From Paraburkholderia sp. BL23I1N1 (GTDB lineage: Bacteria; Pseudomonadota; Gammaproteobacteria; Burkholderiales; Burkholderiaceae): a stretch of 64,000 bases of DNA. A program made the translations under genes and the position numbers. Of the stretch, positions 53,473 to 62,416 are shown one piece after another. Each line of letters starts with the position of its first letter. Within the stretch, counting starts at the first letter, position 1. The notes under the pieces are model-generated. The model was not told where the DNA came from. It did not search any database and saw only the letters and a program-made list of their open reading frames with translations. The stretch is from positions 6,138,001-6,202,000 of the forward strand of contig NZ_RAPV01000001.1 in NCBI RefSeq assembly GCF_003610295.1. Reading direction: 5' to 3'.

Positions 53473-53732
53473 TCAGTAAAGCATCGGCGGCAGGCTCAGC
53501 GGAACCCCATGCGTCACTTTATTGTTGCGGCTGCGATAGCGGCGCATCCGTTCGGCGTGCGCAAAGCGGCCGTGGCGGGTGCGCTGGTAGCGTTGACCCG
53601 CCACACGCATGCTGGCTTGATGGGCGAGCAACGAACAGTCGCCGTCGCATTAGATCTGGCCGCGGTCGCAACGGCGGCAAACGATGACCTGCGCCCGGCA
53701 ACGGGCGCAGACAAAGAGGCGGGCTGAGCTCG
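53473..53732 (-). pseudogene. Zinc-ribbon, Arg-rich small protein, broken by a stop
   Basis: Read leftward, the frame gives FVCARCRAQVIVCRRCDRGQ followed by an in-frame TAA and then CDGDCSLLAHQASMRVAGQR and YQRTRHGRFAHAERMRRYRS. Two CxxC pairs, a further CxxxC and a basic tail look like a small DNA- or RNA-binding zinc protein. I recall similar short ORFs beside transposases and integrases in Burkholderia and Ralstonia, but I cannot name the family. The start (GTG at about 53732) is a guess. The stop between GQI and C makes it a likely pseudogene. Confidence 0.55.
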
Positions 53733-53893
53733 GCACCAACAGTCCCCGCCCCGGATTGCCGCTCCAATCTTCTTTCAAACTACTTTTTACTTTTATCGCG
53801 TGTTGACGACGAGGTGAGTCCGCAAACCGGCGCGAACTCAGTCAGGTAATTGAAGTGTTTTGAATTACGCTTCACCTCAACTCCGACGGTCTC

Positions 53894-55414
53894 CTAGATC
53901 AGCGCATGCTTGACAAGCAGCGCTCGCAACGCATTCCCATGCTCATCGGCGAGCGCCGCTTTACGCAAGTCGCGTAATGTTGAAGGCGCAAGCATGGCGC
54001 CGGCCCGCCCTACCGCCGCCATCAAGGTCTCGTAGTTCTTCAGGCCGCGTGAGTGGGTATCGCTGTATCCCTTGACCAATCCCTGGCACTGCGCAACTTC
54101 TATCGCCAGCACCGGGTTGCGTCGAGCCGCGACAATCACATGCTGTAGCCATTCTTCGATGCGCGCATTCTCCAAAGCATAGCGAAGCGTGACGCGGCGC
54201 CAGCGGCGCGCGCGTGACAGCGCGTAGAGCAGAAGGTAGCCGCGCAGCGAACTCGTGGTGACTACGCGTCCGGCGCTCGTGACACGGCGCACGATCCGGT
54301 TTGCAAGATGCGGTCGCATCAGCCATCGGCCAAACTTCACGGGCAGGGTCTCGCAGATTTCTTCCAGACGCGGATGCATGAACTCGTTGATTGCCAGCAA
54401 TTGCTCCGGCTGGATACGCACTTCGTCACGCACACGCTCAAAGCGGGTACCGCGCGTCTTCAGATCAGCCACGCGGATGGTGTCCTCGTAGGACATCCAC
54501 AACGCCAGATGGCGCGCGGTTTCACGTAGCAGGTCCACATCTTCGTGCGTCAGCGATCGGCGCACAGCACTGAGACGATCCAGATACAGGCCCGCATAGG
54601 CGAGGTCCTGGTAGTCGATCAGGCGACGCACACCCTCCACGACGACCGGCTGGACCGCCATGGGCAACTCGTCACGTACGCGTTGCAGCACTCGCGCTAC
54701 GACCGGATCACGCGGACTCGGCTCGCAAGGGCTGGCCGGGGCATCGACGACCGGCTTCCCGTCTGCCTCGGCAGTGCTATACGCCGTAGCGAATGCCCTC
54801 AGGCTCGGCGCGACGCCGACCCCGCCTCGCTCGATGGTCGCTTCGAACTGCAAACGGCTAAATGGCAGCACGCCCGTCCCCGCCAACGCGCCGAACAGCA
54901 CGGCGCTGATCACGCTACCGGCGGCCTCAGCGGCAGCCGCCATATCGAAGCGCACAAAACGTTTCGCCGCCTTGCTGGCGTGCGCAATCAATGCGCCGCT
55001 CTCCACGCGGCCATCGCCCATAGCCGACTTCTCGGCGATCGAATAGACACGGTGCGTGGATGCGACTAGCGTGGTGCGCTCCGGCGTGACAAAGCCGCGT
55101 TGTACCGCGCGTCCGGCCTCCATCAATTCGGAAGCCAGCACGACGTCCACGTCACCGGGCGCGGGCATCAACGCCAACACCGGCAAGCGGCCGCTGCGCT
55201 CAGCCGCTTCGCGTGGAAACAGCTCGACATAGTAGATGGTCGCGCCGGTGCGTTGAGCGACGCCCGGCACCGAGGTCGTCTGCGCAATCCAGCCGTTGTG
55301 CTCGCCCATATCGACGATCCAGTCGGCCAGCACGCCGCCCCCCTCCCCGCCCATGGCCAGGATGGCTATCTTGATCGGTTTTGCTTTCACGGTTGAAGTA
55401 GTCGAGTCGCTCAT
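53894..55414 (-). CDS. iorB: Indolepyruvate oxidoreductase subunit beta with DUF6537-like extension
   Basis: The product has 506 residues from the ATG at 55414 (MSDSTTSTVKAKPIKIAILA); a Met three codons earlier and a longer frame to 55519 are less likely. Residues ~15-190 form the gamma/POR domain of 2-oxoacid:ferredoxin oxidoreductases (LAMGGEGGGVLADWIVDMGE, TSVPGVAQRTGATIYYVELF). The remaining ~300 residues are the DUF6537-like part normally fused inside the single ~1,150-residue enzyme of proteobacteria. Together with IorA it oxidises indolepyruvate and other aryl pyruvates to aryl-acetyl-CoA. It follows iorA with a 14-bp gap. Confidence 0.9.
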   Translation of the reverse strand: MSDSTTSTVKAKPIKIAILAMGGEGGGVLADWIVDMGEHNGWIAQTTSVPGVAQRTGATIYYVELFPREAAERSGRLPVLALMPAPGDVDVVLASELMEAGRAVQRGFVTPERTTLVASTHRVYSIAEKSAMGDGRVESGALIAHASKAAKRFVRFDMAAAAEAAGSVISAVLFGALAGTGVLPFSRLQFEATIERGGVGVAPSLRAFATAYSTAEADGKPVVDAPASPCEPSPRDPVVARVLQRVRDELPMAVQPVVVEGVRRLIDYQDLAYAGLYLDRLSAVRRSLTHEDVDLLRETARHLALWMSYEDTIRVADLKTRGTRFERVRDEVRIQPEQLLAINEFMHPRLEEICETLPVKFGRWLMRPHLANRIVRRVTSAGRVVTTSSLRGYLLLYALSRARRWRRVTLRYALENARIEEWLQHVIVAARRNPVLAIEVAQCQGLVKGYSDTHSRGLKNYETLMAAVGRAGAMLAPSTLRDLRKAALADEHGNALRALLVKHALI

Positions 55415-55428
55415 GGTCAACATGCGGG

Positions 55429-57612
55429 TCAAAATGCGGTTAGAGCGCGGCGTGCGGCGTCGCGCTGCTGCAGCCAGCCGATCACTCCATTGCGCAGTCG
55501 CTGTCGCAACCGGTCCCACCGAGTGGGGTTAGTGACGATCTGCGCACGATAGAACGACGGACACAGGACAGCCGCATGCGACACCTCGCCGCACAGGCCA
55601 CAGCCCACGCAACTGTCAAGCACGGCAGCCACCGGATCGGTGCGCAGCGGATCGGGATTGGGTTTGATCGTCAGCGACGGGCAGCCCGACAAACGGATGC
55701 AGGAATGATCGCCGGTGCAGGTGTCGGAGTCGATGCCAAAGCGCTCGCGAACCGCGCGTTTGCCCGCGGCAATTGCCTGACGCACCTTGGGTTTCTCGCG
55801 CCGCTGCTTGTTGAGCATGCATTCGCTTTGGGCAATCAGTACCTTCGGCCCCTTGGCACCGGTGGTGAGCGCGTCTTTCAGCGTCGACATCATGGCCTTG
55901 AGGTCATAAGTGTGGCGGATGGTCCGCACCCACTTGACACCCACCCCGCGCACGGCGCCTTCGATCGCATGGCCGGTACTGCGCGCCGGGTTCAGCGCGG
56001 TCGACGACAGGATATCCTGCCCTCCGGTCGCGGACGTGTAGCTGTTGTCGACCACGATGGTCAGGTTGTCGCTCTTATTGAACACCGCGTTGGCGATGCC
56101 GCTGGTCAAGCCGTTATGCCAGAAGCCACCGTCGCCCATCACCGAAATCGCGCGCTTGCCCGCGGACGCATTGAGCGCCGCCGCGCTGGCGCTGCCCAAC
56201 CCATAGCCCATCGTCGTGTTGCCCAGGTTGAATGGTGGCAGGATTGAGAACAGGTGACAGCCAATGTCAGCGCTAACGTGGTGCGGACCGAGTTCGCGCT
56301 CCAGCAGCTTCATCGCCGTGAAGATCGGCCGCTCCGGACACCCGGTGCAAAAACCCGGCGGCCGGGCCTGAACGCTCTCGTCGACCGGCCGCTCTGCGGC
56401 ATCGCTATCGGGCCCCGCGCCGGTCACGTCCGCAACCACCGGAATGATTTTGCGTACGGGTGCAGGCTGCGGCAGCGGCTCGAGCCTGCCATACCGTTCA
56501 AGAAAAGCGCGCAGGCCCTTCAGGAGGGTGGCGGTGTTGTATTCACCGGCCAGCGGCAGCATGTCCTTGCCATGCAGCGCGGCCACGGAACCCAGCTGAC
56601 GCAGAATGCTGGCCGCGTTCTGTTCGACGAAGTTGGGCTGGCCTTCCTCGATCACCAGCACAGCACGCTTACCTTCGCAGAAACGCTGCCACTCCGAATC
56701 GATCAGCGGATAGGCAACGTTCATGACATACAGCGGAATCTGCGACTCGCCAAACACGTCGGCCAGGCCAAATTGCTCCAGGGCGCGAATGACCGTGTTA
56801 TAGCTCCCGCCCTGTACGGCGATGCCGATATCGTCCGCGTCGGCAGCAAAGAACTCGTTGAGCTGGCGGTCCTCGATAAACTTCACCGCGGCAGGCCAGC
56901 GCTGGTTGATCTTCTCCTGCTCGTGCAGGAAGCTGGCCGGCGGTAGCACGATACGGCTGACGTCACGCGCCGGGTTCTCCAGCGCATCCCGGATCGAGAA
57001 TGTCGAGCGACGATTGTCGGACGCGACGAACTGCCCGTGCACATGGCAGGCTCGCACGCGCAATTGCAGCATCACCGGCGTGTTGCTTGCCTCCGACAGA
57101 TCGAAACCGTTCTTCACAGCCTGCACGATGCACGGGAGATTAGGACGCGGATCAAGCAGCCACATCTGCGATTTCATCGCAAACGCATGGCTTCGCTCCT
57201 GCATGATCGACGAGCCTTCGCCGTAGTCCTCACCGACGATAATCAGCGCGCCGCCGGTCACACCGCCGGACGCGAGATTGGCCAATGCGTCCGAGGCCAC
57301 ATTGGTGCCGACTGTCGCCTTGAAGGTCACGGCACCGCGCAACGGATAATTGACCGATGCGGCGAGAGACGCAGCCGCGGTCGCCTCACTGGCACTGTTC
57401 TCGAAACGGATGCCGTTTTCGGAGAGGATATCTTGCGCGTCGGCCAGCACATCCATCAGATGCGAGATTGGCGAACCCTGATAGCCCGCAACATAGGCTA
57501 CGCCGGATTCCAGCAGTGCCTTGGTTACGGCAAGAATGCCTTCGCCGCTGAATACATCGCCTGCACCAAGGCGCAACTTCTTGACTTCTTCTGCAAATGA
57601 CCGCTCAGCCAT
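55429..57612 (-). CDS. iorA: Indolepyruvate ferredoxin oxidoreductase subunit alpha
   Basis: The product has 727 residues. The N-terminal pyrimidine-binding domain (GEGILAVTKALLESGVAYVA and YQGSPISHLMDVLADAQDIL) is followed by the TPP-binding domain, which has FCTGCPERPIFTAMKLLERE, MGDGGFWHNGLTSGIANAVF and VVDNSYTSATGGQD (the GDG...N TPP motif). The C terminus holds Cys-rich clusters (CTGDHSCIRLSGCPS and CVGCGLCGEVSHAAVLCPSF) for Fe-S centres. The enzyme converts transaminated aromatic amino acids to acyl-CoA. It is the first gene of the iorAB pair and lies 169 bp downstream of the cyclase gene. Confidence 0.94.
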   Translation of the reverse strand: MAERSFAEEVKKLRLGAGDVFSGEGILAVTKALLESGVAYVAGYQGSPISHLMDVLADAQDILSENGIRFENSASEATAAASLAASVNYPLRGAVTFKATVGTNVASDALANLASGGVTGGALIIVGEDYGEGSSIMQERSHAFAMKSQMWLLDPRPNLPCIVQAVKNGFDLSEASNTPVMLQLRVRACHVHGQFVASDNRRSTFSIRDALENPARDVSRIVLPPASFLHEQEKINQRWPAAVKFIEDRQLNEFFAADADDIGIAVQGGSYNTVIRALEQFGLADVFGESQIPLYVMNVAYPLIDSEWQRFCEGKRAVLVIEEGQPNFVEQNAASILRQLGSVAALHGKDMLPLAGEYNTATLLKGLRAFLERYGRLEPLPQPAPVRKIIPVVADVTGAGPDSDAAERPVDESVQARPPGFCTGCPERPIFTAMKLLERELGPHHVSADIGCHLFSILPPFNLGNTTMGYGLGSASAAALNASAGKRAISVMGDGGFWHNGLTSGIANAVFNKSDNLTIVVDNSYTSATGGQDILSSTALNPARSTGHAIEGAVRGVGVKWVRTIRHTYDLKAMMSTLKDALTTGAKGPKVLIAQSECMLNKQRREKPKVRQAIAAGKRAVRERFGIDSDTCTGDHSCIRLSGCPSLTIKPNPDPLRTDPVAAVLDSCVGCGLCGEVSHAAVLCPSFYRAQIVTNPTRWDRLRQRLRNGVIGWLQQRDAARRALTAF

Positions 57613-57781
57613 TACCTTCCTTCATCATGGTCTGGCTGCCCGGGGCTAACTTTCGCCATTCCGGCCGCCAATAAAATCGGGTATTTGAATCTCTGTCACG
57701 CAATGCTGTTGCACAGCAGCGACCCGTTTCGGTGCGTTTGACTGCGCCGACTTCTCACGTCTTTACGAGCGAGAAGTTCAT

Positions 57782-58561
57782 TCAGTCAGCGATCAGCGCC
57801 AGCACGCGCAGCGGGCTCCCTGACCCACCCTGAATTTTCAGGGGTGCGGCCACGATCATCGCGCCACGAGGCGGCAACTGGTCGAGGTTCGTCAGACACT
57901 GCAACCCGTATCGGTTTGACCCGTGCATCAGCGTGTGGCACGGATAGGGCACCGGCCAGCTATACGATTGACCTGCATCCGTATTGATCGTCTCGACGCC
58001 GAACCCGTGCACTTTCCGCTGCTGAATCAACCACTCGACCGCCTCCTGGGTCGGCCCAGGTGTATGAGCGCCGTCCTCGCGCAGATTCAGGAATTCGACG
58101 GGATCGGTACGCTTCGACCAGTCCGTGCGCAACAACAGCCAGGCGCCCTCAGTAATGCGGCCATGTCTGGTTTCCCAGCGCTCCAGAAAATCGACTGTCA
58201 GCAACCAGTCCGGATTGGCCGCCACTTCGGCGCTGGCGTCCACCACCATCGCGGGCGCGATGAAATTTTTCGGGTCGATCGTATCGACTGAATTCTGGGT
58301 GTGGTCCTTGCCCGTGATCCAGTGCACCGGCGCATCGAAGTGCGTGCCGGTGTGTTCGCCGCACGAAAAATTGTTCCAGTACCAGCCCGGTCCGTTCTCG
58401 TCGTACTGGCTGATCTTCTCCATCTTGAATGCCCAGACCTGGCCGAATTCAGGCGGCAGTTGCAGTGCCGGGAATTCCGGCGATAGCGTCTGCGTCAGGT
58501 CGGCAGTCCGGACACGCCCGCTGACGAGATCTGCGGCGAGCTGTGCAAGGCTGGAAGTCAT
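57782..58561 (-). CDS. Cyclase-family hydrolase, kynurenine-formamidase-like
   Basis: The product has 259 residues. It has the metal-binding motif HTGTHFDAPVHW (residues ~70-81) of the cyclase/KynB superfamily, followed by further conserved blocks (GAWLLLRTDWSKR and VETINTDAGQSYSW). KynB hydrolyses N-formylkynurenine, but the superfamily also includes isatin hydrolase and other amidases, so the substrate is open. KynB itself is about 210 residues; this is a longer member. With the kynureninase-like enzyme at 61241 and the ior genes it points to aromatic amino acid degradation. It is divergent from the GntR gene at 58925. Confidence 0.87.
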   Translation of the reverse strand: MTSSLAQLAADLVSGRVRTADLTQTLSPEFPALQLPPEFGQVWAFKMEKISQYDENGPGWYWNNFSCGEHTGTHFDAPVHWITGKDHTQNSVDTIDPKNFIAPAMVVDASAEVAANPDWLLTVDFLERWETRHGRITEGAWLLLRTDWSKRTDPVEFLNLREDGAHTPGPTQEAVEWLIQQRKVHGFGVETINTDAGQSYSWPVPYPCHTLMHGSNRYGLQCLTNLDQLPPRGAMIVAAPLKIQGGSGSPLRVLALIAD

Positions 58562-58924
58562 TGTTGAGGCATCCTGTGTGATCGGCGCGCGCCCTTTTCT
58601 GGCTCGAACCGCTAATCATCTAGTGAGATGTTGCTGGCGAATCACGACGCCCCTGGATCGGCCCATGGGCAAAAATTAAAAACTGAATTCAGAATATTAT
58701 TTAAAGAAATAGATGTCAAACACCAACCTCAAAAATGCACAGCGTCCAGGGTAAACGTGGCCATACGCGCGACTTTCATGCCGGTCTGTTCGCCCGGATC
58801 AAGGCAGTGGCGAAGGACATGAATCCACGATACCGGCACCCGCGCGAGCCGCGCTGTCGCAAGGTAGAATGCCCTTACAATGAAATGAATTCTGAATGCC
58901 AGCTCGATTGGGAGGAAGCCACTG
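58562..58924. promoter_or_regulatory. Divergent regulatory region between cyclase and GntR genes
   Basis: This 363-bp region contains no gene. The palindrome CTGAATTCAG (58683-58692) is part of GAATTCAGAATATTATT. The inverse strand of 58886-58899 repeats ATTCAGAATTCATT. The shared element ATTCAGAATNNATT thus occurs twice about 200 bp apart in inverse orientation, the second copy about 25 bp before the gntR ATG. These are candidate operators for the adjacent GntR regulator. The local DNA around 58670-58730 is AT-rich compared with its surroundings. Confidence 0.5.
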
Positions 58925-59617
58925 ATGTCCGATGAAGTTGCGAAAGAGACGAAGCTCCCGCGGCGCACCGCGCTCAAGCAAACCACGTTGAGCGAGACCG
59001 TCTATCAGGAAATCCGCACACGGCTGCAACGCGGCGAAATCGCGCCGGATGATCGCGTGCTCGACTATGAGATTGCCGACGAATTCGATTGCACCCGCAT
59101 GCCGGTGCGGCAGGCGCTGCTGCGCCTCGTCAACGAGGGTTATCTTGTCGGCACGACACGTGGCTTCGTGGTGCCGATACTCACGAACAGCGATATTCGC
59201 GAGATCTTCGAAATGCGACGCTTGCTCGAGCCGAGCGCTGCCGCAGGCGCCGCGGCGAACCTCACTGAGAAACAGGAAGCCGCACTCAACCGCGCCTACC
59301 GGAAAGCATGCAAGGCCTACGACAAGAACGACACGGTCACATTGATCGACGCCAACATCGAATTTCGTGACGTCTGGCTCGATGCCGTGCAGAACGCGAG
59401 GCTACAGTCAATGATCCGGCGTTTCGCCGATCATGCGCAGCAGGTGCGACTCAGCACCCTCAAGGATCGTAATACGCAGAAGATCGCTATCGAGGGCATG
59501 CAGGTGCTACTCGACGGTTTTACTAAGCGTGACCCGAAAAAGATCAGAGGCGCGATGCTCGAGTTCATTGTCAATGCGGAGGAACAGTATTTCGCATTGC
59601 TTGGCGGCGAGGACTGA
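58925..59617 (+). CDS. GntR-family transcriptional regulator (FadR/FCD type)
   Basis: The product has 230 residues. It has a winged helix at 20-85 (TLSETVYQEIRTRLQRGEIA, DRVLDYEIADEFDCTRMPVR, LLRLVNEGYLVGTTRGFVVP) and an FCD effector domain (IREIFEMRRLLEPSAAAGAA, IDANIEFRDVWLDAVQNARL, MIRRFADHAQQVRLSTLKDR). The FCD domain usually binds a carboxylate through a metal held by Asp/His residues. It is divergent from the cyclase gene and convergent with the permease gene. It probably represses one or both flanking runs in the absence of an aromatic amino acid metabolite. Candidate operators are described in the upstream region. Confidence 0.92.
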   Translation: MSDEVAKETKLPRRTALKQTTLSETVYQEIRTRLQRGEIAPDDRVLDYEIADEFDCTRMPVRQALLRLVNEGYLVGTTRGFVVPILTNSDIREIFEMRRLLEPSAAAGAAANLTEKQEAALNRAYRKACKAYDKNDTVTLIDANIEFRDVWLDAVQNARLQSMIRRFADHAQQVRLSTLKDRNTQKIAIEGMQVLLDGFTKRDPKKIRGAMLEFIVNAEEQYFALLGGED

Positions 59618-59701
59618 GTCGATATTCTCCATGAGGGCATGTGGCGCGAGACAGCGCCCTTTGTGCTCACAGGGAATCGCCTGATCCGGCGAGCAAAATA
59701 A

Positions 59702-59732
59702 CCGCGGCGCATGCACAGTGCGCATGCGCCGC
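59702..59732 (-). terminator. Strong hairpin terminator after the permease gene
   Basis: A perfect 12-bp stem CGCGGCGCATGC/GCATGCGCCGCG with a 7-base loop lies between the convergent GntR and permease genes. Read leftward it is followed by TTATTTTGC, a short U-tract, so it is best placed as the terminator of the permease transcript. It may also stop transcription from the gntR side. Confidence 0.8.
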
Positions 59733-59799
59733 GTTACCTCCGGGTACAGCTTATCTCTGACAAGCGCCGCGAGTTCGATTGGCGCAGCACTGCAAGAAC

Positions 59800-61203
59800 T
59801 CAGGCACTCGCCGCCTTAGCGAATGCCGCTTGCGACAACCGCTTGCGGTAGATCAGATACACGGCCGACACGGCAATCAGCCAGGGCACACCGACGATCC
59901 ACGAGATGTCCCAGAACTCGGTATCAAGGCCCATGGTGATCAGAATCGCGCTCAACAGGGCGATACCCGTAATCTGGGCAATCGGGAAGAGCGGCATGCG
60001 GACCGGCAGCTTGCGGCCTTTCCACGCTTGACGGAAACGCAAGTGCGTCACCAGAATCACGATCCACACGAAGATGCCGCCGAACAAGGCAATCCCGAAC
60101 AGGTAGTTATAGGCAAGCGGGCTGAAGAAGGACACGGCCGCAGCCAGTAGCACACCTGCGCCGGAGATCAGCGTGGCCACGAGCGGCGTACCGTTCGCGG
60201 ACAGGGTGCCGATCCAGCGTGGCGCGAAGCCACCTCGCGCCAGCGAAAACAGCGTGCGCGATGACAGATAGATGTTCGTGTTCATGCTGGACAGCGCCGC
60301 CGTGATCACCACGAAATTCATGATGCCTGCCGCGTGTGCAATACCCGCGTGAGCGAACAGCTTGACGAACGGACTTTGCTGAACCACCCTCGCGCCCGCC
60401 TCGGTCCACGGCAGATACGCGACCATGATGCCAAGCGCCAGGATGTAGAACAGCGTCAGGCGCAGCACCATCGAACGCAGTGCATGCGGGATCGCGCGCG
60501 ATGGGTCCTTGGCCTCACCCGACGTCACAGCCACGATCTCCACGCCATAGAACGAAAAGATCGCCATCAGCACACCCATCCACACGCCGTGGAAACCGTG
60601 CGGCATGAAGCCGCCTGGCAAACCGGTCAGGTTATGCATGCCGACAGGCGGTGTACCGGTGCCAAGGCCGAAAACATGCGCAATGCCCACCACGATGAAA
60701 GCGATGATCGCGACGACCTTGGTCAAGGCGAACCAGTATTCGAACGAACCGAAATTAGTCACCGATCGGCAATTGACGTAAATGAGCGCCACGCCAAAGG
60801 CCATTGACCATAGCCACACGGGAATACCCGGAAACCAGAAGCCCATATAGACGCCGACCGCAATCGCTTCGCCGCCGACCGCCACCACTTCGATGACCCA
60901 ATATGTGTACCGCACCACGAAGCCGACGCCGCGGTTCAGATACATCTCCGCATAGGTGCCGAACGAGCCGGCGGTCGGGTGCGCGACAGCCATCTCCGCC
61001 AGGCTGAAAACCATAATGACCGCAATTAGCGCCGCGATCGCGTAGCTGATCAGGACCCCGGGACCCGCATAGCCGATCGCTATGCCGCTTCCCATGAAAA
61101 GGCCAGTGCCGATCGCGCCGCCAATGCCGATCATTGTGATCTGCCGCTGTGTCAGGGCTTTATTCAAGCCGCCCTCACGTGAGGTAATGCTTGTCTCTTC
61201 CAT
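59800..61203 (-). CDS. Amino acid permease (APC superfamily)
   Basis: The product has 467 residues from the ATG at 61203; a longer frame from 61275 overlaps the upstream gene. It has twelve membrane helices and the APC signature in helix 1 (RQITMIGIGGAIGTGLFMGS), then SLAEMAVAHPTAGSFGTYAE and IFSFYGVEIVAVTSGEAKDP. It resembles the AroP/GabP/ProY branch of H+-coupled permeases, among which aromatic amino acid carriers are frequent. It lies 37 bp after the kynureninase-like gene in the same direction, ahead of a strong terminator. Aromatic amino acid import is the likely role by context. Confidence 0.91.
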   Translation of the reverse strand: MEETSITSREGGLNKALTQRQITMIGIGGAIGTGLFMGSGIAIGYAGPGVLISYAIAALIAVIMVFSLAEMAVAHPTAGSFGTYAEMYLNRGVGFVVRYTYWVIEVVAVGGEAIAVGVYMGFWFPGIPVWLWSMAFGVALIYVNCRSVTNFGSFEYWFALTKVVAIIAFIVVGIAHVFGLGTGTPPVGMHNLTGLPGGFMPHGFHGVWMGVLMAIFSFYGVEIVAVTSGEAKDPSRAIPHALRSMVLRLTLFYILALGIMVAYLPWTEAGARVVQQSPFVKLFAHAGIAHAAGIMNFVVITAALSSMNTNIYLSSRTLFSLARGGFAPRWIGTLSANGTPLVATLISGAGVLLAAAVSFFSPLAYNYLFGIALFGGIFVWIVILVTHLRFRQAWKGRKLPVRMPLFPIAQITGIALLSAILITMGLDTEFWDISWIVGVPWLIAVSAVYLIYRKRLSQAAFAKAASA

Positions 61204-61240
61204 GTCCTGGCTTCCTTGTTGTAGTCGCGATACGTCAGAT

Positions 61241-62380
61241 TCAGGCTTCAGGTAGCAATGCCGATAGCTCGTCAAGCGCCTCGGCGGTCGTCAATACGCC
61301 GGGCGACATACGTACCGTCGTGCCGCGTGTGTCGACCAGGATGCCGTGCCGCGCGAGCCTCACTTCCAGTTCGCGCGGGTCGATGCGCGCAGGCAAGTCG
61401 GCCATTACGCTGCCGGCACGCTGCGCATCGTCGCGCGGCGAACGCAAGCGATAGCCTTTGGCGTCGATCATCTCGATCAACCGGTGCGACAGCGTCAGGT
61501 TGTGCGCGCGCAAACCGGCTGCGGCCGGCGACAAGCGCCACGCAAGGCCCGGCGCGGACGCCACGAACGGCAGAAAGGACGGTGTGCCGCTGTCGAAACG
61601 GCGCGCGCCAGAGGCGAGCGAAAAGCGCGTCAAATCCCAGTTGAATGGATCAGGCTGACTGAACCAGCCCTGCACCAAGGGTGCCAACGCCGAGTCGAGC
61701 AAGGCCGGGTTGAGATAGGCGAGCCCGGTGCCCGGCGCACCACACAGCCACTTGAGTGTGGTGCTGGCGGCGAAATCGACGGCTGGTCGTGCGACATCGA
61801 AATCGAAGATGCCGGCGCCCTGCGTGATGTCGACCGAGATCAGGCTGCCTTGTGCGCGTGCGTGAGTGGCAAGGCGCGTCAGATCGGCCCGCTTCGATGC
61901 GGTCGAGGTGACCCAGGTGACGATCGCCAGCGCAACGTCATCCCGCCAGCGCGCGATGAAGGCGTCGTCGCTCACGTAGGACTCGTTTTCTGCGAGCGGC
62001 ACCGTATCGAGCGTGAAACCCAGCACCGGCTCCAGCCCACGCAGCATGAAATGCAGGCTCGGAAAGCAGTCCGCGGCGATCAGGATACGGCGCCCAGCCA
62101 GACGCTGGCGACCCAGTGCGCCAACGAACTTGGCGAACGCCTCGGTGACGTTTTCAGCAGCGAATACCGAATCCGTCGGTGCACCGATAAGCGTAGCCCA
62201 CTGATCGAGCACTTGCTGACGCGCGGCCAACCCGTAGTCCCAACGCTGCAGATCAGGGCGGCACCAGTTCGATGCGAAGTTATCCAGCGCGGCGCGCACG
62301 GCGTCTTCCTGTCCGGGGAACATGCCGACGGAGTGATACAGCAGCCAACCTGCCCGACTGGATTCAGTGGGGTAGTTCAT
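61241..62380 (-). CDS. PLP-dependent class V aminotransferase-fold enzyme, kynureninase-like
   Basis: The product has 379 residues. Class V fold features are seen: AENVTEAFAKFVGALGRQRL near the N terminus, SVDITQGAGIFDFDVARPAV (the Asp that contacts the PLP ring nitrogen), and the Schiff-base Lys in STTLKWLCGAPGTGLAYL. The length and the tail (ARHGILVDTRGTTVRMSPGV) resemble kynureninase-type and related hydrolases, but true kynureninases are usually 400-430 residues. The reaction could be cleavage of kynurenine or of a related amino acid. It is flanked by a permease and a porin on the same strand, with a cyclase-family gene nearby. Confidence 0.82.
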   Translation of the reverse strand: MNYPTESSRAGWLLYHSVGMFPGQEDAVRAALDNFASNWCRPDLQRWDYGLAARQQVLDQWATLIGAPTDSVFAAENVTEAFAKFVGALGRQRLAGRRILIAADCFPSLHFMLRGLEPVLGFTLDTVPLAENESYVSDDAFIARWRDDVALAIVTWVTSTASKRADLTRLATHARAQGSLISVDITQGAGIFDFDVARPAVDFAASTTLKWLCGAPGTGLAYLNPALLDSALAPLVQGWFSQPDPFNWDLTRFSLASGARRFDSGTPSFLPFVASAPGLAWRLSPAAAGLRAHNLTLSHRLIEMIDAKGYRLRSPRDDAQRAGSVMADLPARIDPRELEVRLARHGILVDTRGTTVRMSPGVLTTAEALDELSALLPEA

Positions 62381-62416
62381 AAATTACGTTCCTTGCAAAA
62401 AAATAGCGGTCCCGAA

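Noticed and set aside
53359..53727. Rightward frame of 122 codons near the integrase relic
   Set aside because: The opposite strand carries a recognisable Cys/Arg-rich frame with paired CxxC motifs; the rightward frame is its shadow.
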